Assembly (NCBI GenBank): GCA_903937225.1
Contig: CAIZYO010000163.1
Location: 1 to 11,801, forward strand
DNA length: 11,801 nucleotides
Reading direction: 5' to 3'
DNA from: an uncultured Chloroflexota bacterium
GTDB lineage: Bacteria > Chloroflexota > Limnocylindria > Limnocylindrales > Limnocylindraceae
Below, one piece after another: positions 1 to 6,032 of this stretch. Position numbers and translations under genes: made by a program. Below the pieces are notes generated by a model that saw nothing but the letters and a program-made list of their open reading frames with translations, searched no databases and had not been told where the DNA came from. The first letter of the stretch is position 1. Every line of letters begins with the position of its first letter.

Positions 1-255
1 TTCACCGGCTACCTGCTGCCGTGGGACCAGATCGCCTACTGGGCGATCACGATCGGTTCGAACATGGCCGGCTACGCGCCGCTCTTCAACACGCCATCCA
101 AGCTCCTCCTCCTCGGCGGACTTGAGGTTGGACAGAACACGCTGCTGCGCTTCTATGTGCTGCACGTGATGGTCTTGCCACTCCTCGCAGCAGTCTTCCT
201 CGCGGTCCACTTCTGGCGGATCCGCAAGGATGGCGGCATCAGCGGGCCACTATGA
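1..255 (+). CDS. petB: Cytochrome b, b6-type N-terminal part (5' end missing)
   Basis: This is the last 84 residues of the haem-bearing half of a quinol:acceptor oxidoreductase cytochrome b, an integral membrane protein. It opens with [10 protein letters not shown], the conserved stretch in the middle of cytochrome b after transmembrane helix C. The final helix (about residues 50-72) carries two histidines, H55 and H70, with 14 residues between them. That spacing is typical of b6-type cytochrome b; bc1-type proteins usually have 13. These histidines would ligate the two b haems together with a pair in the missing upstream helix. The protein stops soon after this helix (RKDGG, then stop), as expected for a split b6/subunit IV arrangement. 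The next gene starts 13 nt later and supplies the C-terminal half. The family is certain; the true start lies outside the window. Confidence 0.93.
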   Translation, partial: FTGYLLPWDQIAYWAITIGSNMAGYAPLFNTPSKLLLLGGLEVGQNTLLRFYVLHVMVLPLLAAVFLAVHFWRIRKDGGISGPL

Positions 256-268
256 GCGGAGCGCGGCG

Positions 269-856
269 ATGAGCGACGAGCAGCGCCCAGCACCAGTCGC
301 GCCGGTCGATCCTTCGCGCCGTACGGAGATTGACAAGCAGCGCGTGCCGATGGCGGCGCGACCTTATCGACTCCTTGCGCTGGTGAAGCAGGACGCGGTG
401 GTCCGCGTCCAGAAAGAGCCAGACGACACGGTGATGACCTGGCCACACCTGCTCACCATTGAATTCCTCGCCGCCGTTGCAATGAGCATCTTCCTGTTGC
501 TTCTCGGCCTCTTCATCAATGCGCCGCTCGAAGAGCTCGCAAATCCCAATGTCACCCCCGCGGTGGCAAAGGCGCCGTGGTACTTCCTCGGCCTCCAAGA
601 GCTGCTCGCCTACTTCCATCCAACCGTTGCTGGTGCGCTGACTCCAGCCGCAATTCTCGTTGGCAGCGCGCTGATCCCATATCTGGATCGACGCAACATC
701 CACAGCACGCGACCATCGGATCGAAAGCTTGAGGTTTCACTCTTTTCGATCCTCTGGGCGCTTGGCCTTGCCGTCACCTTTATCGGCATCTTCTTCCGTG
801 GTCCTGGCTACTCATTCGTGTTGCCGTGGGTGAACGGCTTCTTCTTCAGCTTGTGA
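269..856 (+). CDS. petD: Cytochrome b C-terminal part (subunit IV-like) of quinol oxidoreductase
   Basis: A 195-aa membrane protein corresponding to the C-terminal half of cytochrome b, which helps form the quinol oxidation (Qo) site. About 60 hydrophilic N-terminal residues precede three predicted helices (roughly 62-84, 120-140 and 157-176). Residues 101-109 read KAPWYFLGL, the position of the family's PEWY motif. The glutamate expected before WY is replaced by proline (A102-P103-W104-Y105). As I recall, similar PWY variants occur in menaquinol-using complexes, so a low-potential quinol is likely; this is inference. The C-terminus has RGPG followed by an aromatic PW stretch. I chose ATG 269 because it lies downstream of the upstream stop at 255. 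The in-frame ATG at 230 would overlap cytochrome b by 26 nt. The gene sits between the b6-type part and the Rieske gene. Confidence 0.9.
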   Translation: MSDEQRPAPVAPVDPSRRTEIDKQRVPMAARPYRLLALVKQDAVVRVQKEPDDTVMTWPHLLTIEFLAAVAMSIFLLLLGLFINAPLEELANPNVTPAVAKAPWYFLGLQELLAYFHPTVAGALTPAAILVGSALIPYLDRRNIHSTRPSDRKLEVSLFSILWALGLAVTFIGIFFRGPGYSFVLPWVNGFFFSL

Positions 857-869
857 TGGGAGGCGTGCA

Positions 870-1538
870 GTGAGTCATTACGGCGTCGAACCGGCAGACA
901 AGCCGAAGGCCCTCACTTCGCAGACGATCAAGGCGCTGCGCCACGAAGAGGTGAAAGGGATTTCGCGTCGTCGCCTCCTGCGCACCACAATCGGTGCTGG
1001 CTTCGGGCTCTGGCTCCTTGAGGTTACGGCGGGAACACTTTCGTTCCTGTGGCCGAATCTTGAGGGCGGATTCGGCGGGAAGGTTGCCGTGGGGACGTTT
1101 AATTCGCTAAAGAATAAGAACGCGGCACTCCCTTTCAGTGAGGGCTATCCGGTCTACGTCCAGGAAGCGCGCGCCTACATCATGCTGGTTGATCCAACGC
1201 GACCGGAGTTTACGGTCGGCGAAGATCCCACTGGTGACGGCACGGCACTGAACGTCCGCGCCCTCTATCAGCGCTGCCCACATCTCGGCTGCAAACCGAA
1301 CCCTTGCATCAAAACGTACTGGCTTGAGTGCGCATGTCACGGCAGCCGCTTCGACCGGGTTGGCACGAAGGCGGACGGGATTGGCCCCGCGCCACGCGGC
1401 ATGGATCGCTTCGCGTTGCAGGTGGACGAGGGCGGGAACCTCACGCTCGACACGGGAAAGATCACGCTCGGCGCACCGCCGATTGCGCTCGGCCAGCCTG
1501 GCCTTGAGGCACCACGCGCCGCCACGGGGTGCATCTAG
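870..1538 (+). CDS. Rieske [2Fe-2S] iron-sulfur protein of quinol oxidoreductase
   Basis: A 222-aa Rieske protein that takes the first electron from quinol at the Qo site. Residues 33-36 (RRRL) lie before a hydrophobic helix (about 41-61), which looks like a Tat-type uncleaved membrane anchor. The cluster domain has box I C136-P-H138-L-G-C141 and box II C154-A-C156-H157-G-S159. C136, H138, C154 and H157 should bind the cluster, and C141 and C156 should form the disulfide. The serine that raises redox potential is kept (S159). The usual tyrosine two residues later is phenylalanine (F161), which would be expected to lower the potential somewhat. The start is GTG at 870, with GGGAGG at 858-863 as ribosome-binding site. 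Its stop directly abuts the ATG of the next gene, so the two are probably translated together. Confidence 0.95.
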   Translation: MSHYGVEPADKPKALTSQTIKALRHEEVKGISRRRLLRTTIGAGFGLWLLEVTAGTLSFLWPNLEGGFGGKVAVGTFNSLKNKNAALPFSEGYPVYVQEARAYIMLVDPTRPEFTVGEDPTGDGTALNVRALYQRCPHLGCKPNPCIKTYWLECACHGSRFDRVGTKADGIGPAPRGMDRFALQVDEGGNLTLDTGKITLGAPPIALGQPGLEAPRAATGCI

Positions 1539-2573
1539 ATGAACGACGAGCAGCGCAACCTACCAACGCCAGTGGAGAAGCTGACGCCGCCAACGCCGCG
1601 TCTCTCCAGCCCAGCCCCAATCCAAACGCACGGACTCACTGCTGAGCGCGTGGCGAAGATCGTGAGCCAGAGCGGCTCCGCGCGCATGACTGCACTCCTC
1701 GGCATCGCCGTGGTGACCCTCTTCGTTCTTGTCTATGCCTTCTATGACCAGGGCCTCCCTGGCGTTGTTGGCTCCTCGCGCATGGAGGCGGCGCGTGAAG
1801 AGATCTATCTCGACACGGTGAAGCGCGGCTACAACCTCTACGAAGCGAACTGCGCACGCTGCCACGGCGAACAGGGGCAGGGTGGCATCGGCCCAGTGCT
1901 CAACGACCAAGGAAAACTTCTTGCGCACCTCTCGCCTGCGTACCTTCACAACGTGCTGACCGTTGGCGGCCGCTACATCTGTGGCGACGCAAACTCGTTG
2001 ATGGGTGTCTGGGCCGATAGCAATGGTGGTCCGTTGAACTATCGAGAGATTGAAGAGCTGATCGCCTGGATTCGCGCCACGAAAGACGACGTGATTAAGG
2101 TGCAAGATCCTGCAACCGGTGAGATGGTTGAAGTCACTGGCTGGCGTGATGCCGCCTATGTGCCGGCCGCCGATGCAACGCCAGTTCCCGCATGCTGGAA
2201 GGATGCATTCGCTGTTTCACCATCCCCGTCGCCATCGGGTGGCGAGCCGACGCCAATGCCTACAGATACTGGTGGAGGCACGGGTGGGAGCTACACGATC
2301 GTGGCAATGGGCGTGAAGTTTGATCTCACCTCACTTGAGGTTGAAGCGAACAAGGCCTTCTCGCTAATCTTTGACAATCAAGATGCGGGCATCCCGCACA
2401 ACGTCGCCATCCACGAAGGAACCGCGAGCGCCGTCGGGAAGGAACTCTGGCAGGGTGCCATCTTCCCTGGGATTGCCACGCAAACCTATAGCGTGCCTTC
2501 CCTTGCTGCAGGCACCTACTCGTTTATTTGTACCGTGCACCCGAACATGGTTGGCGACCTGGTGGTGAAGTGA
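1539..2573 (+). CDS. Membrane-anchored cytochrome c-cupredoxin fusion protein
   Basis: A 344-aa two-domain electron carrier. A hydrophilic N-terminus precedes one membrane helix (about 50-69). A class I cytochrome c domain follows: C105-A-R-C108-H109 binds one haem, and M155 in NSLMG is the likely sixth ligand, followed by GGPL and a C-terminal helix. A Ser/Pro/Gly-rich linker (about 226-250) joins it to a type I copper domain (about 251-344) with predicted ligands H287, C331, H334 and M337. The two domains should lie outside the cytoplasmic membrane. Two extra cysteines, C148 and C219, could form a disulfide. No separate cytochrome f or c1 gene is visible, so this protein probably accepts electrons from the Rieske protein and passes them to copper. 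Its last codons overlap the kelch gene start. Domain calls are firm; the electron path is inferred. Confidence 0.93.
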   Translation: MNDEQRNLPTPVEKLTPPTPRLSSPAPIQTHGLTAERVAKIVSQSGSARMTALLGIAVVTLFVLVYAFYDQGLPGVVGSSRMEAAREEIYLDTVKRGYNLYEANCARCHGEQGQGGIGPVLNDQGKLLAHLSPAYLHNVLTVGGRYICGDANSLMGVWADSNGGPLNYREIEELIAWIRATKDDVIKVQDPATGEMVEVTGWRDAAYVPAADATPVPACWKDAFAVSPSPSPSGGEPTPMPTDTGGGTGGSYTIVAMGVKFDLTSLEVEANKAFSLIFDNQDAGIPHNVAIHEGTASAVGKELWQGAIFPGIATQTYSVPSLAAGTYSFICTVHPNMVGDLVVK

Positions 2574-4099
2574 GCAGTCTGCCAGCACCCCTCGGCCAGC
2601 AGCAGCTCGCGCCAGCACCCGCGCCGCGTCGCGCGCTCTTCGGACTTTTCGATGCTGCCGGTTGGGGCTGGGCGTCGTTCCGCGCCGTTCTCTGGACACT
2701 GCTGATCATTCTCATGCTCGGGTACATTCCGGATCGCGCCTATTACATCGTGACTTCGCCAACCATGGAGATTGGCCTGAACGCTGTTTCGCTCGTCAAC
2801 ATTTGCCCGGGCGAGAACAAAGATCTTCCGTGCCCTGCACCCGCGGGCGCCCTCATCCCGTGGGAGAGCGGTGCGCCTGTTGCACTTCCAGGCGCTGGTG
2901 AAGGCGGGAGCCTCCTCCAGGTTGGCTCGCATCTCTATTACGTCGGCGGCCGCGTGAGCGGCGCACTTGATGAGTACGCCAACACGCCAGGCGTTTCAGC
3001 GGCAGAGATCGGCGCTGGCGGGCTCTCCAGCTGGGCCGCAGTAGCCCCGCTCCCAGCGCCGCGCGCGTTGAGTGCGACCGCGTATCTCGCCGGCACCGCG
3101 TACGTCATTGGCGGTACGTCAGACACGGAGAGCGCAACCGCCACCGTCTACACGGGCGCGCCTGATCCCGCGACGGGAACCATTGATGCGTGGATGCTCG
3201 CCGACGCACTCGAACTGCCAGCGCCGCGTAACGGTGCCACCGTGATTACCGTGAGCGATGGCCTGATCGTCTTTGGTGGTGCGAATGAGTTTTACGAACC
3301 ACAGACCACCGTATGGAAGGCGACGCTCCAGTCGAGCGGAAGCCTCGGTCCGTGGGAAGAGATGGCACCACTCCCTGAGCCGCGGGCAAACGCCGCCGCC
3401 GCGCTCGTGGGCGACTCGGTCTGGATCTGGGGCGGACGCGACGCGAGCGGCTACACCGGCGTCTCACTCCACGGATACATTGCGGTAGAGAAGACGGCTG
3501 GCGGTGGCGGGCATAGTGGCGGGACCTCATCAACGGATGCCGTTGACGAGCAGGGCGACGCACCGATCGGCAGCATCTACAAGTGGACCGCCACCTCAGG
3601 CGACGCCAATCTCCCATCACCTCGCGAAGGTGCCGCGCTGTGGAGCGCGAACGGCACACTCTATGTCGCAGGCGGCGTGCAAGATGGAGCCGTCGTCGGG
3701 AGCGTGTACTGGACAGCACCGACAGCTGCCACGGGCATCACCACGTGGAAGAACGTTCCAGAGGTCGACCTACCTGCCGATCAGCTTCGCACCAACGCGA
3801 GCGGCGCCGTCATCGGCACCCATGCGCTCTTGATCGGCGGAGAGGATGCAAGCGGTGCACCTGCATCAACTTCTGTGAGCGCGCTTACGTCGCCGAAGGC
3901 CCCAGTCTTCCGCGCAGGCCTCTTCGGCCTCACGATCCCAGGACTCGCCATCCCAGGCTCGATTGGCGAACAGCTCGGCTTCCTCTCATCTGCAGGCGCG
4001 TGGACGCTCAACTTCGTCTTGCTCTGCGCGATGGCGGTTGCCTATGCCCAACGCGAGCGTTTTGGAGCATGGCTGCGTAAGAGGCTCGTAAAGAAGTAA
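2570..4099 (+). CDS. Membrane-anchored kelch-repeat beta-propeller protein
   Basis: A 509-aa protein of unknown role inside the quinol oxidoreductase operon. An N-terminal helix (about 37-53) ends in GYIPDRAYYIV, and a second hydrophobic helix lies near the C-terminus (about 474-493), followed by a basic tail. Between them are six kelch-like blades, each with a hydrophobic strand ending in a double glycine (126-127, 181-182, 236-237, 288-289, 368-369 and 423-424), several preceded by a P-x-P-R turn. Six such repeats would close a propeller, presumably on the outer face of the membrane. C79 and C88 may form a disulfide before the propeller. No cofactor-binding motif is visible. I chose GTG 2570, which overlaps the upstream TGA as GTGA. 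A longer in-frame TTG at 2528 lies inside the previous gene. Its function might be assembly or docking, but this is inference. Confidence 0.85.
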   Translation: MSSLPAPLGQQQLAPAPAPRRALFGLFDAAGWGWASFRAVLWTLLIILMLGYIPDRAYYIVTSPTMEIGLNAVSLVNICPGENKDLPCPAPAGALIPWESGAPVALPGAGEGGSLLQVGSHLYYVGGRVSGALDEYANTPGVSAAEIGAGGLSSWAAVAPLPAPRALSATAYLAGTAYVIGGTSDTESATATVYTGAPDPATGTIDAWMLADALELPAPRNGATVITVSDGLIVFGGANEFYEPQTTVWKATLQSSGSLGPWEEMAPLPEPRANAAAALVGDSVWIWGGRDASGYTGVSLHGYIAVEKTAGGGGHSGGTSSTDAVDEQGDAPIGSIYKWTATSGDANLPSPREGAALWSANGTLYVAGGVQDGAVVGSVYWTAPTAATGITTWKNVPEVDLPADQLRTNASGAVIGTHALLIGGEDASGAPASTSVSALTSPKAPVFRAGLFGLTIPGLAIPGSIGEQLGFLSSAGAWTLNFVLLCAMAVAYAQRERFGAWLRKRLVKK

Positions 4100-4109
4100 G
4101 ATCCCGCGT

Positions 4110-4784
4110 ATGAGCGGCAGGGCGAAACTACTCTTCGGCATCAACGCGCTACTGGCGTGGGCCGGATATGGCATCGCCCAAGTCACCAACATCTTTGACT
4201 TAGTGCCAAGCACTGAAGCCTACGACCCGAGCAGCAACATGTTCGGCGGAAGCGCAGAAGGCCTTGCAGGTGCAGTTGGACGAGTCTTCGACTCCCACGG
4301 CTACTTCACGACCTGGTCCAACATCCTTGTGGCACTCACGTTGACCGCTCTCGCCCTGAACCCAGAACGAACGGGACGGATCTTTGCTCGTCTGCGCAAC
4401 ACAGGCCTGCTGATGATCACGATGACGATGGTGCTCTACCACCTCCTCCTCGCTGGGACGCAGAACCCACAGAGCTGGGACGCAGTCTCGAATCTTCTGC
4501 AGCACTACATCACACCTATGGCCACAATTCTGGTCTGGTTCGTTGCGGGGCCGCGCGGGCAGTTCAAGTTCAGCGACACCTTCACCGTCTTCATCATTCC
4601 GATCACATACCTTGCGTACACGTTGATCCATGGCGCGGTGGCGTCCGTCTATCCGTACCCATTCTTCAACGTCATCAAGTACGGGTACGTGTCGGTGCTC
4701 TCACTGATGGGTGGGGTGATCGTTGGTGGTTACGTGGTGGCGCTGATCTATTACGGGGTTGAGCGCCTGCGAACGCGCGCGTAA
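4110..4784 (+). CDS. Pr6Pr-like six-helix membrane protein
   Basis: A 224-aa polytopic membrane protein with six predicted helices, at about residues 5-25, 66-84, 97-115, 131-147, 157-175 and 192-216. It resembles the Pr6Pr family, to which I assign it from recalled motifs: YFTTWSN at 65-71 at the start of the second helix, H111 in the third, QHYITP at 131-136, and YPYPFFNV at 181-188. The biochemical function of the family is not established to my knowledge. The ATG lies 10 nt after the kelch gene stop on the same strand, so it may be the last gene of the quinol oxidoreductase transcript. The next feature, tRNA-Lys, is convergent and starts only 15 nt downstream, so transcription must end in or very near the tRNA gene. 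Confidence 0.75.
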   Translation: MSGRAKLLFGINALLAWAGYGIAQVTNIFDLVPSTEAYDPSSNMFGGSAEGLAGAVGRVFDSHGYFTTWSNILVALTLTALALNPERTGRIFARLRNTGLLMITMTMVLYHLLLAGTQNPQSWDAVSNLLQHYITPMATILVWFVAGPRGQFKFSDTFTVFIIPITYLAYTLIHGAVASVYPYPFFNVIKYGYVSVLSLMGGVIVGGYVVALIYYGVERLRTRA

Positions 4785-4799
4785 GTTCTCGCTCCCTCG

Positions 4800-4874
4800 T
4801 GGTGAGCCGGGCGGGGATCGAACCCGCGACCAAGGGTTTAAAAGACCCCTGCTCTACCGCTGAGCTACCGGCCC
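4800..4874 (-). tRNA. tRNA-Lys (anticodon UUU)
   Basis: The reverse strand folds into a full cloverleaf of 75 nt including an encoded 3' CCA (4802-4800). The acceptor stem GGGCCGG pairs with CCGGCTC, with one G-U. The D arm is GCTC/GAGC, the anticodon stem is GGGGT/ACCCT, the loop is CTTTTAA and the T arm is GCGGG-TTCGATC-CCCGC. Loop positions 34-36 are TTT, giving lysine. The gene is convergent with the Pr6Pr-like gene and divergent from the DUF2203 gene. Confidence 0.97.
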
Positions 4875-4880
4875 GCCCAG

Positions 4881-4927
4881 ATTCTCGCACGGCGCGCTGG
4901 TGGCTGGGTTGACTTCGTGGGAGAATC
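4881..4927. promoter_or_regulatory. Possible divergent -10 elements for tRNA-Lys and DUF2203
   Basis: The 59-bp gap holds an inverted pair, GATTCTC at 4880-4886 and GAGAATC at 4921-4927, so each strand carries a GAGAAT hexamer facing outward. On the minus strand it lies 6 nt before the first base of tRNA-Lys. On the plus strand it lies 7 nt before the ATG at 4934. This spacing matches other starts in the window. The hexamers match TATAAT at only four positions and no good -35 is visible, so the call is tentative. Confidence 0.3.
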
Positions 4928-4933
4928 GTACCC

Positions 4934-5428
4934 ATGAGGCGCGAATGGTCGCTCGAGGCCGCAACGCAGGCGCTGGTTGAACTGCGCCCCCTGATCGTGC
5001 TGCTGCGCGAACAGCGCGCATCCCTAGAGACGCTGAAGCAGCAGCTGCTCGTCCTTCGTCGACTCGAACGTGCCGGCGCTCGCCCTGGCGGCTCCGACCA
5101 GAGCGACCTCCAGGCGGCCGGCGCCGACCAGGCGACTCAGGACGCCTTCCTCACCAGCTCGCTGATCGAGGCCCGCATCCGCGCGCTCGTGGATCAGATG
5201 CAGGCGAGCGTTGATCGTGTCGCAGCGCGTGGCGTGGAGTTGCGCGACATTGATCGTGGCCTAGTGGACTTTCCAGCGGCCGCCTTCGGTCGACCCTTCC
5301 ACCTCTGCTGGGAAGAGTCAGACGGAGAGGCGGTCGGGTACGCGCACGGACTCGGTGAGGGCTTCGGATCGCGACTCCCGATTGGCGAGTTCCTCCGTCG
5401 GCACGCGCACAACGAACGAGGCATTTGA
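4934..5428 (+). CDS. DUF2203 family protein
   Basis: A 164-aa soluble protein of unknown function. The first 100 residues look largely helical, with heptad-like leucines (about 6-45 and 72-98), suggesting a coiled-coil hairpin. The C-terminal part carries the DUF2203 hallmark: VELRDIDRGLVDFPA at 101-115, LCW at 124-126, and GFGSRLPI at 143-150. In relatives, a tryptophan-histidine pair follows the LCW block; here the tryptophan is replaced (A137-H138). A Gly/Ser/Asp-rich stretch at 48-66 separates the two helical segments. The ATG at 4934 has a weak GGGAGA 10 nt upstream, or it may be read from a leaderless mRNA. The stop codon overlaps the -35 box of the tRNA-fMet promoter. Family assignment is fairly sure; there is no functional information. 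Confidence 0.8.
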   Translation: MRREWSLEAATQALVELRPLIVLLREQRASLETLKQQLLVLRRLERAGARPGGSDQSDLQAAGADQATQDAFLTSSLIEARIRALVDQMQASVDRVAARGVELRDIDRGLVDFPAAAFGRPFHLCWEESDGEAVGYAHGLGEGFGSRLPIGEFLRRHAHNERGI

Positions 5429-5453
5429 CGCAAGACCCGCAACTGCCGATACT
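5425..5453 (+). promoter_or_regulatory. Promoter of tRNA-fMet
   Basis: TTGACG at 5425-5430 (five of six matches to TTGACA), a 17-bp spacer, and GATACT at 5448-5453 (four of six matches to TATAAT) form a good housekeeping sigma promoter. Only five bases separate the -10 from the first base of the tRNA, so initiation is predicted at about 5459-5460, the mature tRNA 5' end. The -35 overlaps the stop codon of the DUF2203 gene. Confidence 0.65.
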
Positions 5454-5458
5454 CCGCA

Positions 5459-5533
5459 AGCGGGGTGGAGCAGTGGCAGCTCGTCGGGCTCATAACCCGA
5501 AGGTCGGTGGTTCGAATCCATCCCCCGCAACCA
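5459..5533 (+). tRNA. Initiator tRNA-fMet (anticodon CAU)
   Basis: A 75-nt cloverleaf with encoded CCA (5531-5533). The anticodon loop is CTCATAA and the anticodon stem TCGGG/CCCGA has the three consecutive G-C pairs typical of initiators. The D stem is GAGC/GCTC with A11-U24, also an initiator mark. Acceptor bases 2-7 (GCGGGG) pair perfectly with CCCCGC, while position 1 (A) cannot pair with A72. Absence of the 1-72 pair is the key initiator feature, but bacterial initiators usually show C1-A72, so A1-A72 is unusual. The convergent TlpA-like gene ends 4 nt downstream. Confidence 0.96.
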
Positions 5534-5537
5534 ACCC

Positions 5538-6032
5538 CTACTCGCCGGATACGAACGCGTCGATCTCCTCCACCGAAACAAACGGCCCGACGCGGTAATC
5601 CAGGACCACCCCTGACGCATCCAGCAGTAGCGTGAGGGGTGCCGCATTCACGGGGATCTGCGCGGCAATGCTGCCGTCTTCATCCAGGAGTGTGGGCCAC
5701 GTGGCGCCAAGTTCTGTCGCCGCCGCGGCACCAGGACCGGCCGCATCCTTATAGAGGACGCCAACCAGCACCCCGAGACTCTCTTCGCGTGCGTCGTATT
5801 CGGCAAAGAGCGGGATCTCCTCGCGACACGGAACACACCAGCTCCCCCAGAAGTTGAGCAGGATGCGCTGATCGCCTTTCGCGAGGTCACCGATGCTGCG
5901 GCTCGCGCTCGGGTCGGAGAGGAGTGACTCGTTTTCGATGCGGATCGTCCGGCCGAGCAGATCACTAGACGTCTGGCAACTTCCCAAGGAGAGAGCGGCA
6001 ATCAGAGCAAGAGCAAGCGCGCGAGCCCTCAC
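5538..6032 (-). CDS. TlpA/ResA-like thioredoxin-fold lipoprotein
   Basis: A 164-aa membrane-tethered thiol-disulfide protein. Residues 1-18 form a signal peptide ending in a lipobox (LGSC), so C19 should be lipidated. The thioredoxin fold carries the redox motif W65-C66-V67-P68-C69 after a hydrophobic strand, and a likely cis-proline at P132 in AAPLTLL. TlpA/ResA proteins reduce cysteines outside the cytoplasm, often in apocytochrome c or the CuA site of cytochrome oxidase. Both targets are plausible next to cupredoxin and CtaG genes. The start is GTG, and GTGA at 6032-6029 overlaps the stop of the upstream cupredoxin gene, so translation is coupled. The gene ends 4 nt from tRNA-fMet, leaving no room for its own terminator. 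Family is firm; substrate is inferred. Confidence 0.92.
   Translation of the reverse strand: MRARALALALIAALSLGSCQTSSDLLGRTIRIENESLLSDPSASRSIGDLAKGDQRILLNFWGSWCVPCREEIPLFAEYDAREESLGVLVGVLYKDAAGPGAAAATELGATWPTLLDEDGSIAAQIPVNAAPLTLLLDASGVVLDYRVGPFVSVEEIDAFVSGE

Noticed and set aside
239..703. A 154-codon minus-strand frame opposite the cytochrome b C-terminal gene
   Set aside because: No motif, no membrane or domain pattern, and it lies wholly against a well-supported gene.
2528..2569. TTG 2528 as the kelch gene start
   Set aside because: It would overlap the cupredoxin coding region by 46 nt. GTG 2570 gives the GTGA overlap seen at two other gene junctions in this window.
3246..3719. A 157-codon minus-strand frame inside the kelch gene
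   Set aside because: The translation is mostly arginine and serine, typical of an out-of-frame reading of GC-rich coding DNA.
4909..4914. TTGACT as a -35 for the DUF2203 gene
   Set aside because: The only -10-like hexamer (GAGAAT at 4921) is 6 bp away, far too close, and nothing suitable lies 17 bp downstream.
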